The notes: generated from the sequence alone by a model not told the origin. A stretch of 64,000 nt of DNA from Flavisolibacter amylovorans (GCF_039541815.1 NZ_BAABGY010000014.1:129188-193187); one strand, 5' to 3'. Shown: positions 52,686-61,960, counted from the stretch's first letter. Program-made: numbers and translations.

Positions 52686-54905
52686 CTAGAGCCGGAAACG
52701 GAACCCGATGTATCCCTCGCGGCCTCTTGTTGGCCCCCAGGCAAACTGCGTATCGAAATAGGCGCCAAAAGGGTCTTGCCAGCCGATCAACGGGCGTCGC
52801 TGTCTAAAGCCGAACAGGTTCTCCACCCCGGTATAAAGCTCCCAACTCTTGCTCAAATTGTAAGTAAACTGGGCGCTTACGACAGTATATGGATTCGATT
52901 GATCTGGCATGCGGAATGGCTCTGGATTTGCCTTTGTATCCGGCAGCCACTGCCGGCCATACCAATGCATGTTGGCATCAAGGTGCCAGCGCTTGCTGAG
53001 TGGCTGAAAAGAGAAGGACGTATGTACCCGGTGCTTCGGGTTGAAAGGAAGTGTTTCCTTCACGCCGCCCCGCACCTGGTGGACGTCGAGGAACACATAG
53101 CCCACTTTCGCACTTACCCGCTTGTAGAAGACGCCGCTCACCTCGGCCTGGGCCGCGTTGGAAACGGACCGCCCCCGGAAATTCCGGATCACCGCCAGTG
53201 TCGGGCTTGCATCATAATCGGGAAAGATTTGGTTTTGAAAACGAGTGTGATAGAGGTCAAGGGATAATGCGCCTTCCACGTTGGTGCCTTTGTAGCGCTG
53301 CGTCAGGCTCAGGCCGTAGTTGAGCGCTCGTTCCGGTTCGAGCTCCTCTGCAAAGCGGATATCCCGCGAGCTCGCCAGCAGGCCGACGTTCTCGCTGAAG
53401 ATATTGGCCGTGCGCCATCCCGTTCCGATCGAGGCCCGGAGATCCGTTCGCTCGCCCGCCTTGTAGCGCAGGAGCGTCCGCGGCGTGAGGGTCCAGCCAA
53501 AACGGTTGTGGTGGTCTGCGCGGACACCAAACATCCAAGTCAACTTGTCACTAAACAGGTTCAGCGTATTCTCTGCAAACACACCCGGAACGCTTTCGTT
53601 TCTGTGATAGTCGCCGGCATAGGTCCGCCCAAGGCTATTGTTTGAAAAACCGACAGCCTCCCTTATGCGCAGGTTCCTATAGCTAAAACCGGTTTTCAGT
53701 ACGCCCGAAGGCGCGTAAGTCCATTCGTGCTGCAGGTTGGCATAAGCGTTCGACTGCCGGGCCGCGTACTTCGTCACACCGAAATAGGATTCCTGGTGCT
53801 GGTAAAAGCCCGAGGTGTATAGGGCGAAGCGGTGCTCGTCATTCATGCGGTAAGCGAGTTTCACCCAAGCCTCAGGCTGGTCGATCTGAACCAGCTGACC
53901 GTAACGCTGGTCACTACCTTTTAGATTCTGCGAAAACCCTGTTTGCCCGCCGATGCGCTTTTCTGAGAGGAAGCGGACGCCGATCTGCGTACTCCAGCCC
54001 CACTTGGCTTCATTGCCCCTCTTCCAGCGGTTGAAGGCCATATAGCGGGTGAGCTTGGACACATCCAGAAAGCCATCGTGGTCCCGGTCGACTGTGGCGG
54101 CCGGCTGCACTACGTGTACCGCCCCCAGGCTGCTCCACTTTCCTTTCTTGTGCGAAAACAGTGCATTGTAATGGCTTTCTCCGAAGCTATTGAGGTACCC
54201 GTTTAGCAAAAGCTTGTCCGCGCGGTCTGGCTCCCGGGTCAGCACGTTGATCTGGCCACTTATGCTCTCGTAACCCTGTAGCACGGAGTTGGCGCCCTTA
54301 GCTACCCAGATATTCTCCACGAGCGGCCCAGGAATGCTGCTGATGCCATAGGTGTAGGTGCCGCCTTGAATCATGGGCAGCCCGTCGACCAGCACTTGGT
54401 TGTAGATGCCCGACAAGCCCAATATGCGCAGCTCCTTGGAGTTCGTGACAATGTTCGTGGTCTGAGGCTGTACCGATGCCTGGGTTTCGAAACAGCCGGC
54501 CAAGTCACAACAGGCGGCTTTCTTCAATTCGAGCGATGTGATCACCTCGACCTTCATGGGCAGGTTGGCGATATAGGTAGCATTCCGTCCGCCGCTTACG
54601 ACCACACCTTCCAGCTGACCCCGCTCGCGGAGTACGATCTCAAGGACTGCCGTGTCGCGCACGGGAAGGGTATCGGACCGGTAGCCGGTATGGCTGACGA
54701 TCAGGGTTCCGGTCCCTTCCGTAGGCATTATAATCCGGAAAGCGCCGTTTTTGTCAGTAGCGACTCCTCCATGTCCCTGCAGCCAGGTGACGGAGGCCCC
54801 CTCTACGGGAGCCCGGTCACGCGTATATACGTTGCCACGTAACTCCTGGCTATAGGACGATGAAGAGCCTGCTAGTATGGAACATACTATCAGAACTTTT
54901 CTCAT
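52686..54905 (-). CDS. TonB-dependent receptor with carboxypeptidase-like N-domain
   Basis: 739-residue outer-membrane receptor from the ATG at 54905 (MRKVLIVCSILAG). After the signal peptide comes an approximately 90-residue CarboxypepD_reg-like domain (LRGNVYTRDRAPVEGASVTW), then the plug, where CCDLAGCFETQASVQPQTTN carries unusual Cys and the block LGLSGIYNQVLVDGLPM is typical. The barrel ends in FRFRL. It lies 10 bp after a periplasmic HMA protein gene, so a metal or metallophore ligand is likely. The cysteines in the plug may contact metal. Confidence 0.9.
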   Translation of the reverse strand: MRKVLIVCSILAGSSSSYSQELRGNVYTRDRAPVEGASVTWLQGHGGVATDKNGAFRIIMPTEGTGTLIVSHTGYRSDTLPVRDTAVLEIVLRERGQLEGVVVSGGRNATYIANLPMKVEVITSLELKKAACCDLAGCFETQASVQPQTTNIVTNSKELRILGLSGIYNQVLVDGLPMIQGGTYTYGISSIPGPLVENIWVAKGANSVLQGYESISGQINVLTREPDRADKLLLNGYLNSFGESHYNALFSHKKGKWSSLGAVHVVQPAATVDRDHDGFLDVSKLTRYMAFNRWKRGNEAKWGWSTQIGVRFLSEKRIGGQTGFSQNLKGSDQRYGQLVQIDQPEAWVKLAYRMNDEHRFALYTSGFYQHQESYFGVTKYAARQSNAYANLQHEWTYAPSGVLKTGFSYRNLRIREAVGFSNNSLGRTYAGDYHRNESVPGVFAENTLNLFSDKLTWMFGVRADHHNRFGWTLTPRTLLRYKAGERTDLRASIGTGWRTANIFSENVGLLASSRDIRFAEELEPERALNYGLSLTQRYKGTNVEGALSLDLYHTRFQNQIFPDYDASPTLAVIRNFRGRSVSNAAQAEVSGVFYKRVSAKVGYVFLDVHQVRGGVKETLPFNPKHRVHTSFSFQPLSKRWHLDANMHWYGRQWLPDTKANPEPFRMPDQSNPYTVVSAQFTYNLSKSWELYTGVENLFGFRQRRPLIGWQDPFGAYFDTQFAWGPTRGREGYIGFRFRL

Positions 54906-54915
54906 GGTCCCGGTA

Positions 54916-55284
54916 TTAAAACTTGGCGCGATAGGGACGCTCGCTGGGGTTGTCGCAGCCAGGCGTGGCCTCGATGGCCTTGCGGATCTCAGCCTCCGTG
55001 GCAACGGAAGGCTGGTAGGTCACTTCAAAGGCAGAGGTTGCAGAAGCTTTTCGGGCGGGCTGGCAAGCAGTCACTCCGGCCACCTTCAGGATTGCTTTCT
55101 GGATGTCTTTGAGGTCGCCACTACAAGTGATTCCGCTAACCTTAACCGTGATCTTCGCTTCTTTTTGAGCGACGGCCTGGGTGGCAGGCGCAGCAGTTGC
55201 CGTTTGGGCGGCAGCAGTATGGCCGAAAACTGTTACGAAAGTGAGCACAAGGAGGCTATAGAAAATTTGATTATTAGATTTCAT
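54916..55284 (-). CDS. Exported HMA-like protein
   Basis: 122-residue periplasmic protein: start at ATG 55284 (MKSNNQIFYSLLVLTFVTVFG), Ala/Thr-rich linker, then an HMA-like domain ITVKVSGITCSGDLKDIQKAIL. The metal loop has GITCSGDL, so the usual CxxC is reduced to one Cys, and a second Cys occurs at TACQPARK; a third lies near the end (GCDNPSE). Metal binding is thus plausible but not classical. It is followed at 10 bp by the TonB receptor gene. Confidence 0.8.
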   Translation of the reverse strand: MKSNNQIFYSLLVLTFVTVFGHTAAAQTATAAPATQAVAQKEAKITVKVSGITCSGDLKDIQKAILKVAGVTACQPARKASATSAFEVTYQPSVATEAEIRKAIEATPGCDNPSERPYRAKF

Positions 55285-55356
55285 CTTGACGATTTGGAGA
55301 GAATTAAAATAGTTCAAAAATGGTTCTTAAGACTTTGCGGTAGTTGCCGAATACAT

Positions 55357-55710
55357 TTAGGATAACTTAGGCGGCTGCCAAAATTCGCCGTAGACCTCTC
55401 CAGGTACATGCTCTTTAAAAAACGGGAAATTTAAGTTCGCCTTTAGTGAAACCGCACTTGAAACCATCATCAGATCGGAATTCACAGCAACGCTGTTTTT
55501 ACAAACTTCGAAGGGGTGGCAGGCTCCGCTCGTGCAATCATTTTGAGTAGGGCACTTTTCCTGCTGCGGCACCTCATTGCTTACCGCTTCACAGCTCAAA
55601 ACGCAGCAACTAGTTGCATCGCCAGTCAACTTGCCGAACACGCCTCGTATTCCGGGCTCCAGGGCCAGCAATAGCAGATAAAAGGAAAATATGACTCCAA
55701 GTACTTTCAT
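55357..55710 (-). CDS. Cys-rich exported protein
   Basis: 117-residue protein with a signal peptide (MKVLGVIFSFYLLLLALEPG), then CCVLSC, CPTQNDC, ACHPFEVC, a hydrophobic middle and the ending FWQPPKLS. The ending matches that of 43252-43569 (IWQPPQLLS), so both probably belong to one family of periplasmic metal-associated peptides. It is the first gene of the Cys-rich, HMA and TonB receptor trio. Confidence 0.65.
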   Translation of the reverse strand: MKVLGVIFSFYLLLLALEPGIRGVFGKLTGDATSCCVLSCEAVSNEVPQQEKCPTQNDCTSGACHPFEVCKNSVAVNSDLMMVSSAVSLKANLNFPFFKEHVPGEVYGEFWQPPKLS

Positions 55711-55886
55711 TACTATTGTTGCAAGATAACGTATGCAAGGCGTCTTTCATGCTTCAACGCTCAGTACGATACATCTTGTGCTGGACTGCGGCCAACATTT
55801 GCTATCCTTTAGAATTGGCGCCCGCCACATACGTTTATTTTTAAATATATTTGCTTCACGAAAAACCAAACTTTACACGTACACTT

Positions 55887-56180
55887 ATGGAACAGCCGTT
55901 CAGCTTCTTTTTCGAAGAAAAAGAAAGACGGGCAACCGTTCATATCAGTTTACAGGATGACGGATGCTTCATTTTTACAATTGTCAAAGACAAGGAGATT
56001 GTCGACCGTTTTGGCTCCGACATTGACTTCGAATTTGACGCGGGGTCTGAAGAAATAAAAGCAGGGCGCGTGGCAGACGCCGACCTACTGAATTTAAAAT
56101 CAGCGATTCTTGGAGCGGTTAAGGTACTACCGGGATTTGAACAGCAAAAAGCCAGGTTGATCGTAAGAGCCCAAGTTTAG
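55887..56180 (+). CDS. Hypothetical protein (97 aa)
   Basis: 97-residue soluble protein from ATG 55887 (MEQPFSFFFEEKERRATVHI): alternating strands followed by a C-terminal helix (ADLLNLKSAILGAVKVLPGF). A TATATTTG box (55846-55853) lies 33 nt upstream. Family not recognised. It borders the mobilization module. Confidence 0.6.
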   Translation: MEQPFSFFFEEKERRATVHISLQDDGCFIFTIVKDKEIVDRFGSDIDFEFDAGSEEIKAGRVADADLLNLKSAILGAVKVLPGFEQQKARLIVRAQV

Positions 56181-56269
56181 ACACTGTTTCGCAGGGAGGA
56201 ATATTATCACACTGCCAGAATTAATATGTGGCTTGGACAAGGATTCAAAGTTTTAATCCAAACGGCTGT

Positions 56270-58252
56270 TTATTTATTCACACGCAAAGTTGCGAGGGCG
56301 GGGTCGTTAATCAAACGTTCCATTTCCGAGTAAACCAGGTCTTGAATATCTTGCCGAACCTGGAGGTAATTTTGCTCTACCATGGCAGGGGTGACCTGGC
56401 GCACCTCCGGAAGTGGTAAATAAGCACTTATCTCTCTTTCCAGCGCAGTATGATCATTGATGATTTCGGCATGAAAGGCCTTGTAGTCAATTTTTTGCTG
56501 CGGCTCGTCGGCCACAAGTCCCACAAACGTGCCTGAGCTAAGCGAGGCAATCTTGGAAGGCGGAAGTGCTGCTTCCAGCTGACGGGAATGACTGATAGAT
56601 GTATCTGTTCTATTGATGGAAAAGGACGATCGCTCCTGCATCGTTCTTCCTATCCGTTCAGACAGGCTTTTGGCAGTCTCACCCATCACCTGTCCGGAGA
56701 TGACATTACCTGTGATGTTCATGATCACGTCGGCGCCATCCCGTCCATAGTCTTTTTTAAGCTGACTAAAATCCTGAACGCCCAACGTAGTGGCCACTTT
56801 GTTGCTGCGGGCCGTGGCAATGAGTCCGTCCATATTGTTGAGGTATATCGTCGGAAATTCATCGAAGATGAGGGAGCTTTTCAAGCCTCCTTTCCGATTC
56901 ACCAGCTTAATGAGGCGCGAGACATACAAAGAAAGGACCGCACCATAGACCTGTTGCTTTTGAGGATTGTTGCCCATACATACGATCTTCGGCGCCTCCG
57001 GGTTATTTATATCCAGTGTGAAGTCCGTGCCTGAAAGGACATAGTAAAGCTGAGGTGACGCTAGCCGCGCCATTGCGATCTTCGCGGCAGCAATCTGCCC
57101 CTCCAACTGCTCCATAGCATCATTCAGATATGCATTGATAAAAGGATTAATCAGTACTTCAATCTCCTTCTCCAGCCTAAGGACCGAAAAAAGTGTATCG
57201 TACTCCACCTGCATCAGCTCGATTACGTGAGGCAGGGTACAAAATTCGCCATTGCGATAGCGTCGAAGGTACCAAATGACGGCTGTTACAAAGTTGATTG
57301 GAGACTCTACGAAGAAGTCCCCTTGCCGGCGTACCCACTCCCGGTTGAGGCCCATGAGGATCGTCCGTGCCGATTCGGATGCGTCTGTGATGTCGAACAT
57401 GGCAGTCGGATCCAGCGGATTGCACCGGTGGGTCCGCGACAGATCATCAAAATTGATCAGGTAGAAGGCCGGCGGAACAGTGTACCGCCCCCGGTGTTGC
57501 AAGTAGTGATTATAGGCAATCCGGGTAAGATCATCGAATTTAAAATCGTAAATGAACATCGAAAACCCCTTCCGCAAGTGTTGCGTCAAAATGTGCCGGA
57601 TCACAAAGTAAGATTTTCCGCTGCCGGGTGATCCAAGAACCAGAACGCCACGGAACGGATTGATGATGTTGATCCAGCTATGAAGCACCTTTCCCCGGAA
57701 ATAATATCGTGCCGGTAGGTTCACGGAGTATTCGTTTTCGAGGAGTCGCTCCTCCTGTGGAAAACTCTCTCCTTCCCGGTTGAAGATATCACCGGAACGC
57801 AGCTTCTGTCGGATAAGTCGCGAAAGCAGTACGCCTCCTGTTAATACCAGTATATACCCGGCAGCAGTTAACCCGCAATACAACACGCATCGCACGAGCG
57901 CAGGCGCATCCAGTAGCAAAATCGGGCTGCTGAAAAAAAAGAGAAGACTACCCGAAACAAGAGATACAATAATGCTCCGCACCCGAATATTTTCCTCCTT
58001 TTTACCGGTCGCACCCATCAACGATAGCAACAAGAACAGGTAAGCAAAGCCTTTAGAATACCAAGGCCGCAGGAATAAGCGGGCTGTCTCCAGATTCATA
58101 AGCATCCTATCCGAAACAGCACTTCGCCAACCGGCATCAGCAAAGACGCCGTAGCAATAGTAATAGCAGTGGACCAGGAGGAAGAAAAGGCTGATCCATC
58201 GGGTCATATCAAGGATCTTTCGCAGTCCCTGTTCATTTTCACCAGTACCCAT
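56270..58252 (-). CDS. TraG/VirD4-like coupling protein (MobC type)
   Basis: 660-residue inner-membrane ATPase of the type IV coupling family. Start placed at 58252 (MGTGENEQGLRKIL). Four N-terminal helices (about 20-200), Walker A GSPGSGKSYFVIRH, then IYDFKFDD, a Walker-B-like LIFDEFPTIYL and GVQDFSQL. It delivers the relaxase-DNA complex to a conjugation pore; this type is found in Bacteroidota mobilizable and conjugative elements. It lies 19 bp downstream of the relaxase gene. No type IV secretion genes are within this window. Confidence 0.92.
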   Translation of the reverse strand: MGTGENEQGLRKILDMTRWISLFFLLVHCYYYCYGVFADAGWRSAVSDRMLMNLETARLFLRPWYSKGFAYLFLLLSLMGATGKKEENIRVRSIIVSLVSGSLLFFFSSPILLLDAPALVRCVLYCGLTAAGYILVLTGGVLLSRLIRQKLRSGDIFNREGESFPQEERLLENEYSVNLPARYYFRGKVLHSWINIINPFRGVLVLGSPGSGKSYFVIRHILTQHLRKGFSMFIYDFKFDDLTRIAYNHYLQHRGRYTVPPAFYLINFDDLSRTHRCNPLDPTAMFDITDASESARTILMGLNREWVRRQGDFFVESPINFVTAVIWYLRRYRNGEFCTLPHVIELMQVEYDTLFSVLRLEKEIEVLINPFINAYLNDAMEQLEGQIAAAKIAMARLASPQLYYVLSGTDFTLDINNPEAPKIVCMGNNPQKQQVYGAVLSLYVSRLIKLVNRKGGLKSSLIFDEFPTIYLNNMDGLIATARSNKVATTLGVQDFSQLKKDYGRDGADVIMNITGNVISGQVMGETAKSLSERIGRTMQERSSFSINRTDTSISHSRQLEAALPPSKIASLSSGTFVGLVADEPQQKIDYKAFHAEIINDHTALEREISAYLPLPEVRQVTPAMVEQNYLQVRQDIQDLVYSEMERLINDPALATLRVNK

Positions 58253-58271
58253 ATCTTTTTTGTTTTTGAGG

Positions 58272-59522
58272 CTATTTGGGGCGGCGCCCTTTACGTTTTT
58301 TACGCTTCTTCTGTCCTTGGGCCGCTTGTTGTTCGATTGTAAACTCAGAAGCAAGCAAGACCTCTAGTAGCTCACTCCTCGTAGCAGGCAGTTGGTCACT
58401 TTTCTTTTCGTTGTATGGATGGAGTAGGGCTTGTTTCTGGTGCCCAGATTCGGCCGGCTTCGGCCCATTCGCAGGTCCACAGATCCCCCACTGCTCTCCC
58501 AGCCCTTTCGGGCTGTAGCGTTTTCCCAACTCGCTGCCATTTGCCACTAGCTTATTCTGATGGTCAATGTAGGTGACCCCATAGATGAAACCCTCCTCAT
58601 TTTGCCGCAATACGACCTCCACGCCGGATTTGGCGAGCGCCTGGCAAAATGAATCCCACGAACGTACATCCTTCGATGAAAGTGCCCAGTCTAACTTCGT
58701 ACGCAAACGAGGCTGTAACGCCACCTTCTGAGCGATCGATTCAGCAAATCGTTTCTCTAAGTATTTCAAGCCGGGATTCTGTGGCAGGATACTGGCTTTT
58801 AGAGGTGGGCCGACAGGACGCCCCTTTTCGTCCAGCGCATGGTAAAGAAGCCCTCCCCTTTTAAAGGTTCGCGAGTCCGCCGCACCACGTGATGCCTGCA
58901 CGCGGTAAAGCCCTAAAATAGCGTTGAGTTCAGGAAATGAACCAAACCGGTAGTGGGGGAGCACAACTTGCAGCACGTTGGCAATTGACCGTCGCAAATC
59001 ATCGTTTCCATAGACCACTTTCCGGGCCACAGCGGCTTGCTCCTGATTCGATTTACGCTGTGCCGGTACCAGGCCAAATTTCTGCTCCAAACTTTTACGC
59101 ACCTGCTCGGAGGGGCCGCGCCCCAGACCATGGAGCGATATCCGGCCTCCGTCGCGGCATATGTTGGTCGTCACAATATGGAGGTGTGGGTGACCGGCAT
59201 CTTCGTGCCGGTAGACCAGGTAGGGCTGCTCCCCAAAGCCAATCCCTTGCATATAGGCTGCGGCAATGGCCTCCATTTTTTCGTTGGAAAGCGACTCGGA
59301 GGGATCAAAATTCAGGGAGATGTGCACCGCATTTGTGGTGGCTCTTTCATTTAGTTCGATGAGACGCTGGAAGGCCCGCCATTTGTCATAAAATGAGAGC
59401 CTGCCAGCATCCTTCAAAAAGCCTTCAGCCGCAAGGAGAACAGCTCTGCCTTTTGCGACTTTTTGCTCATTGTAATTGAGCACTTTCTGAATGTTTTTCG
59501 AGCTGCCAATCCGGGCTACCAT
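58272..59522 (-). CDS. MOBP-type relaxase/mobilization nuclease
   Basis: 416-residue relaxase that nicks oriT and stays bound to the 5' end. It starts with the family N-terminus MVARIGSSKNIQKVLNYNEQK, then VHISLNFDPSE, and the metal-binding HxH in YRHEDAGHPHLHIVTTN; the catalytic Tyr is likely Y17 of the first motif. The C-terminal 200 residues are Lys-rich and variable. The start overlaps the mobA stop by 7 bp, so the two are translationally linked. Confidence 0.93.
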   Translation of the reverse strand: MVARIGSSKNIQKVLNYNEQKVAKGRAVLLAAEGFLKDAGRLSFYDKWRAFQRLIELNERATTNAVHISLNFDPSESLSNEKMEAIAAAYMQGIGFGEQPYLVYRHEDAGHPHLHIVTTNICRDGGRISLHGLGRGPSEQVRKSLEQKFGLVPAQRKSNQEQAAVARKVVYGNDDLRRSIANVLQVVLPHYRFGSFPELNAILGLYRVQASRGAADSRTFKRGGLLYHALDEKGRPVGPPLKASILPQNPGLKYLEKRFAESIAQKVALQPRLRTKLDWALSSKDVRSWDSFCQALAKSGVEVVLRQNEEGFIYGVTYIDHQNKLVANGSELGKRYSPKGLGEQWGICGPANGPKPAESGHQKQALLHPYNEKKSDQLPATRSELLEVLLASEFTIEQQAAQGQKKRKKRKGRRPK

Positions 59523-59902
59523 CGGGCTGCGATTTGATCGATTTTCACTTGGATTTCCCCCACCTTTTGAAAGAGCAATTCCTTGCTTTTTTCATTTACC
59601 AGAACCCAGGCTTTCAGCTCCACGAAGTGTTCCATTGCGTGCAGGCGTTTGACAGCCTGGTTAAAATTCTGGCCGATGGCATTTAACTCCCTGCGAACCT
59701 GAATTAGCTCCGCTACCAGTGCATCGAGCGACGCATCGCGGGTGAGCACCGCAATCTTCTTTTCCAAAAGGTGCGCGCGGAGATACTCACTCAGCTTGCG
59801 CTTTGTAGTCGCACGAAAGCGTCCGTCCAGCATGCTAAACTCCGCATCCGTGAACCGGATCGTGACTTTCCGGCATCGGTTCTTATTCTGCTTGTTTTCC
59901 AT
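59516..59902 (-). CDS. MobA-like relaxosome accessory protein
   Basis: 128-residue protein with a basic N-terminus (KVTIRFTDAEFSMLDGRF), a ribbon-helix-helix-like DNA-binding segment, and a helical C-terminal half with RRELNAIGQNFNQAVKRLHA, the signature of bacterial mobilization proteins. It helps the relaxase bind oriT. The candidate oriT lies just upstream of its start codon. Confidence 0.88.
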   Translation of the reverse strand: MENKQNKNRCRKVTIRFTDAEFSMLDGRFRATTKRKLSEYLRAHLLEKKIAVLTRDASLDALVAELIQVRRELNAIGQNFNQAVKRLHAMEHFVELKAWVLVNEKSKELLFQKVGEIQVKIDQIAARW

Positions 59903-59968
59903 AGTGTTCCGCTTTTCTGTCGTTCTTTAACGTCCCCGCGAGTTCCGAGCAAGAGGGGACCGCGACTC

Positions 59969-59995
59969 CGATTGTCCGACAATCGTACATCTTGC
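59969..59995 (+). other. Candidate origin of transfer (oriT)
   Basis: Inverted repeat CGATTGT (59969-59975) with ACAATCG (59979-59985) is followed after 2 nt by CATCTTG|C (59988-59995), a full match to the MOBP nic consensus YATCYTG|Y. RP4 has the same order, with an inverted repeat bordering the nick region. It lies in the 151-bp spacer directly upstream of mobA. The predicted nick is between 59994 and 59995. Confidence 0.7.
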
Positions 59996-60053
59996 CGGGT
60001 GCGGGTACCGGCAGCCTGAATTGGCCTCGGTGCGGCCCACCAAAAAAGAGCGT

Positions 60054-60965
60054 TCAAGGCGAGTGAAAGGGAGGGCGCTGTCGGAAACGCGTGCCTTTAC
60101 CCATATGCATTAACCAGTCATTGAGGTCCTTATAGCCTTGGTAAAAGCGCCGTTCATCTTTCGCCTGAGGGCAATCCTTGAGCAGCTGCCGGAGGTGTTT
60201 TTCCCCAGCCTTGTCGTTATCGAGGTAAAGCCGAACCTGCCTATAAGCTGTCAGAACGTCGAGGCTTTTCGGAGCGAAAGAAAGGGAGTTAAGAACCAGG
60301 AAGTCCAGTCGCGGTACCTCTTGTTTTTGATGGATGGAGAGAAAGGAAAGAAAGTCGAAAAAGCCTTCGAAAACGGCGAGCTCCCGGCTACCCCGGAAGC
60401 AACAGGAAATGTCCTTGGGAGTACTGCTTCCCTTAAACCAATCATTACGCAATTCGTAGCCGCCGGAACGGTTCGGAAAACCAAGCGCCAGGTACCGCTT
60501 GCCTGCAAGGGAGAAGACAACTTCGCGCAGGTACTTTTGAGCGAGTGAAATCGGGATTTTCCGGGTATGCAGGTAGCGCTGTAGCGACAGTGACTGGATC
60601 GGCCGATCACCATGAATGTCTAACTTTTTTTCTGGGGCTTCCTGTGCGCCGATCTGAAAAGTGGGAAGCTGCTGTATCGTGGGAAAGCTTCCGAAAAGTT
60701 GAACCAGCAGTTCGGGAATAGTACAGGCAAAATAACGCAACCCAAAATCCACGAGTGTCCCGCCGGCACCTTCTCCGTGATCATACCAAACGTTCAGCCT
60801 ACGGTTGACTTTAAAAGACGGTGTCCGTTCGTTACGTAGTGGTGATAAATACCAGTAATCCACACCCCGGACTTTTTGCGGCGTGTGCCCCAGCCGAGCA
60901 AGATAATCTACCAGATCCAGGCTATTAGCGTCCTTGCAGGAAAGCCCGTTGCTAAACTCTTTCAT
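60054..60965 (-). CDS. Primase-like Toprim/CHC2-type protein
   Basis: 303-residue protein from ATG 60965 (MKEFSNGLSCKDANSLDLVDYLARLGH). The N-terminal half resembles the DnaG zinc-finger domain (YWYLSPLRNERTPSFKVNRRLNVWYDHGEGAGGTL), with most zinc ligands missing. A Toprim domain follows (LAVFEGFFDFLSF, RLYLDNDKAGEKH with the DxD pair). Proteins of this type are encoded by Bacteroidota conjugative elements and prime the incoming strand. It lies upstream of oriT and mobA on the same strand. Confidence 0.85.
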   Translation of the reverse strand: MKEFSNGLSCKDANSLDLVDYLARLGHTPQKVRGVDYWYLSPLRNERTPSFKVNRRLNVWYDHGEGAGGTLVDFGLRYFACTIPELLVQLFGSFPTIQQLPTFQIGAQEAPEKKLDIHGDRPIQSLSLQRYLHTRKIPISLAQKYLREVVFSLAGKRYLALGFPNRSGGYELRNDWFKGSSTPKDISCCFRGSRELAVFEGFFDFLSFLSIHQKQEVPRLDFLVLNSLSFAPKSLDVLTAYRQVRLYLDNDKAGEKHLRQLLKDCPQAKDERRFYQGYKDLNDWLMHMGKGTRFRQRPPFHSP

Positions 60966-61024
60966 ACCACACATTTTCAAGATCCACCTGACCAAATTAG
61001 GCAGCACAAAAGCTCCATTCATCA

Positions 61025-61045
61025 CCCCTTCAGATACTGAGGGGG
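61025..61045. promoter_or_regulatory. Inverted repeat between divergent genes
   Basis: CCCCTTCAG (61025-61033) and CTGAGGGGG (61037-61045), loop ATA, one G-T wobble. It sits between the primase-like gene and the divergent small gene at 61114, where an operator would be expected. Confidence 0.5.
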
Positions 61046-61113
61046 AGCATACAGCATTGCGGAATTAGTTTTGGATGGTTAACCGCAATTGTGAACAAGA
61101 AAAATGTGATGTT

Positions 61114-61416
61114 ATGCTTTCAAAAAATGACCTCGCCAAACTCTATGACACCGTCCTCAGCATCCCGGGCATGGCAGACACCGTGAAGGTGGATCTGCGC
61201 ATGCCACGAAAGAACGTATTACTCCTTAGCAAAGTGATCCAACGCGGGCTGGCTCCCGACGGAGAAGAAGTGAAGGGCACCGGCGTTTTAGATTTGATCG
61301 CCCCAGAAACGCTCCAGGAACTGGCGGCATTCTCTAGTGAGCTACTGCAGAAGGCCGGCCTCCACGAAATGAACGAAAAGCTGGATGCATTCAGAGAGAG
61401 CGACGGGAAGGGGTAA
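61114..61416 (+). CDS. Small mobile-element-associated protein (100 aa)
   Basis: 100-residue soluble helical protein from ATG 61114 (MLSKNDLAKLYDTVLSIPG): motif VKVDLRMPRKNVLLLSKVIQRGL near 27-49 and a helical C-terminus. Such proteins are encoded near RadC and mobilization genes in Bacteroidota elements, but I do not recognise a named family. Divergent from the primase-like gene. Confidence 0.65.
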   Translation: MLSKNDLAKLYDTVLSIPGMADTVKVDLRMPRKNVLLLSKVIQRGLAPDGEEVKGTGVLDLIAPETLQELAAFSSELLQKAGLHEMNEKLDAFRESDGKG

Positions 61417-61420
61417 GAGT

Positions 61421-61445
61421 AAAAAAAGGGCTTACAAAAGCCCTT
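61421..61445 (-). terminator. Terminator overlapping the radC-like stop codon
   Basis: Perfect 8-bp stem AAGGGCTT (61426-61433) with AAGCCCTT (61438-61445). The hairpin contains the stop codon region of the RadC-like gene and is followed by seven T on the minus strand. Confidence 0.85.
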
Positions 61446-61902
61446 CGTCTGCAAAAGAATAATAACCTTCAGAGGAGAGGATCAGGTGATCCAGGACTTT
61501 GATGTCGAGGAATTCCCCAGCGCCTTTGATCTTCCGGGTCAGCTCCTCATCGGCGCGCGAGGGTTGCAGGTTTCCGGAAGGATGGTTGTGGGCCAGGATC
61601 AGGCCGACGGCATGAACCTTCAGAGCGGCTGTGAAAATGAGTCTTGGATCCGCCACGGTGCCTGTAATGCCGCCGGAAGAAACGTTGAAGATGCAAAGGA
61701 CCTTGTTGGCGCGGTTTAAGAACAGCACCTTGAATTGCTCCACGAGGTCCATTTTTCCATCTTCCCAAAGCAGGTGCAGCACATTGAAAGCATCGGAAGA
61801 AGTAGTGATCTGCGGCCGCTCGGAAGCCTTGACTTGCGACTTATACACCAGTTCTACTTCAGCGACTTTACCGATAGCTTCTACCGTGATCTTCTTTTCC
61901 AT
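61432..61902 (-). CDS. radC: RadC/JAB-domain DNA-repair-like protein
   Basis: 156-residue protein from ATG 61902 (MEKKITVEAIGKVAEVELVY). The JAB/MPN metalloprotease-like motif is HNHPSGNLQPSRADEELT with the expected Glu in the N-terminal part, the RadC family pattern. It is shorter than housekeeping RadC because it lacks the helix-hairpin-helix N-domain. Such truncated RadC genes are frequent in plasmids and integrative elements. Function in DNA repair is not established. A structured element lies about 58 nt upstream of the start codon. Confidence 0.88.
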   Translation of the reverse strand: MEKKITVEAIGKVAEVELVYKSQVKASERPQITTSSDAFNVLHLLWEDGKMDLVEQFKVLFLNRANKVLCIFNVSSGGITGTVADPRLIFTAALKVHAVGLILAHNHPSGNLQPSRADEELTRKIKGAGEFLDIKVLDHLILSSEGYYSFADEGLL

Positions 61903-61960
61903 AATCGTTTGTTTAGAGTGATTGAATTGATTATGGAACCCCATCCGCCCGGCGGCGCAC

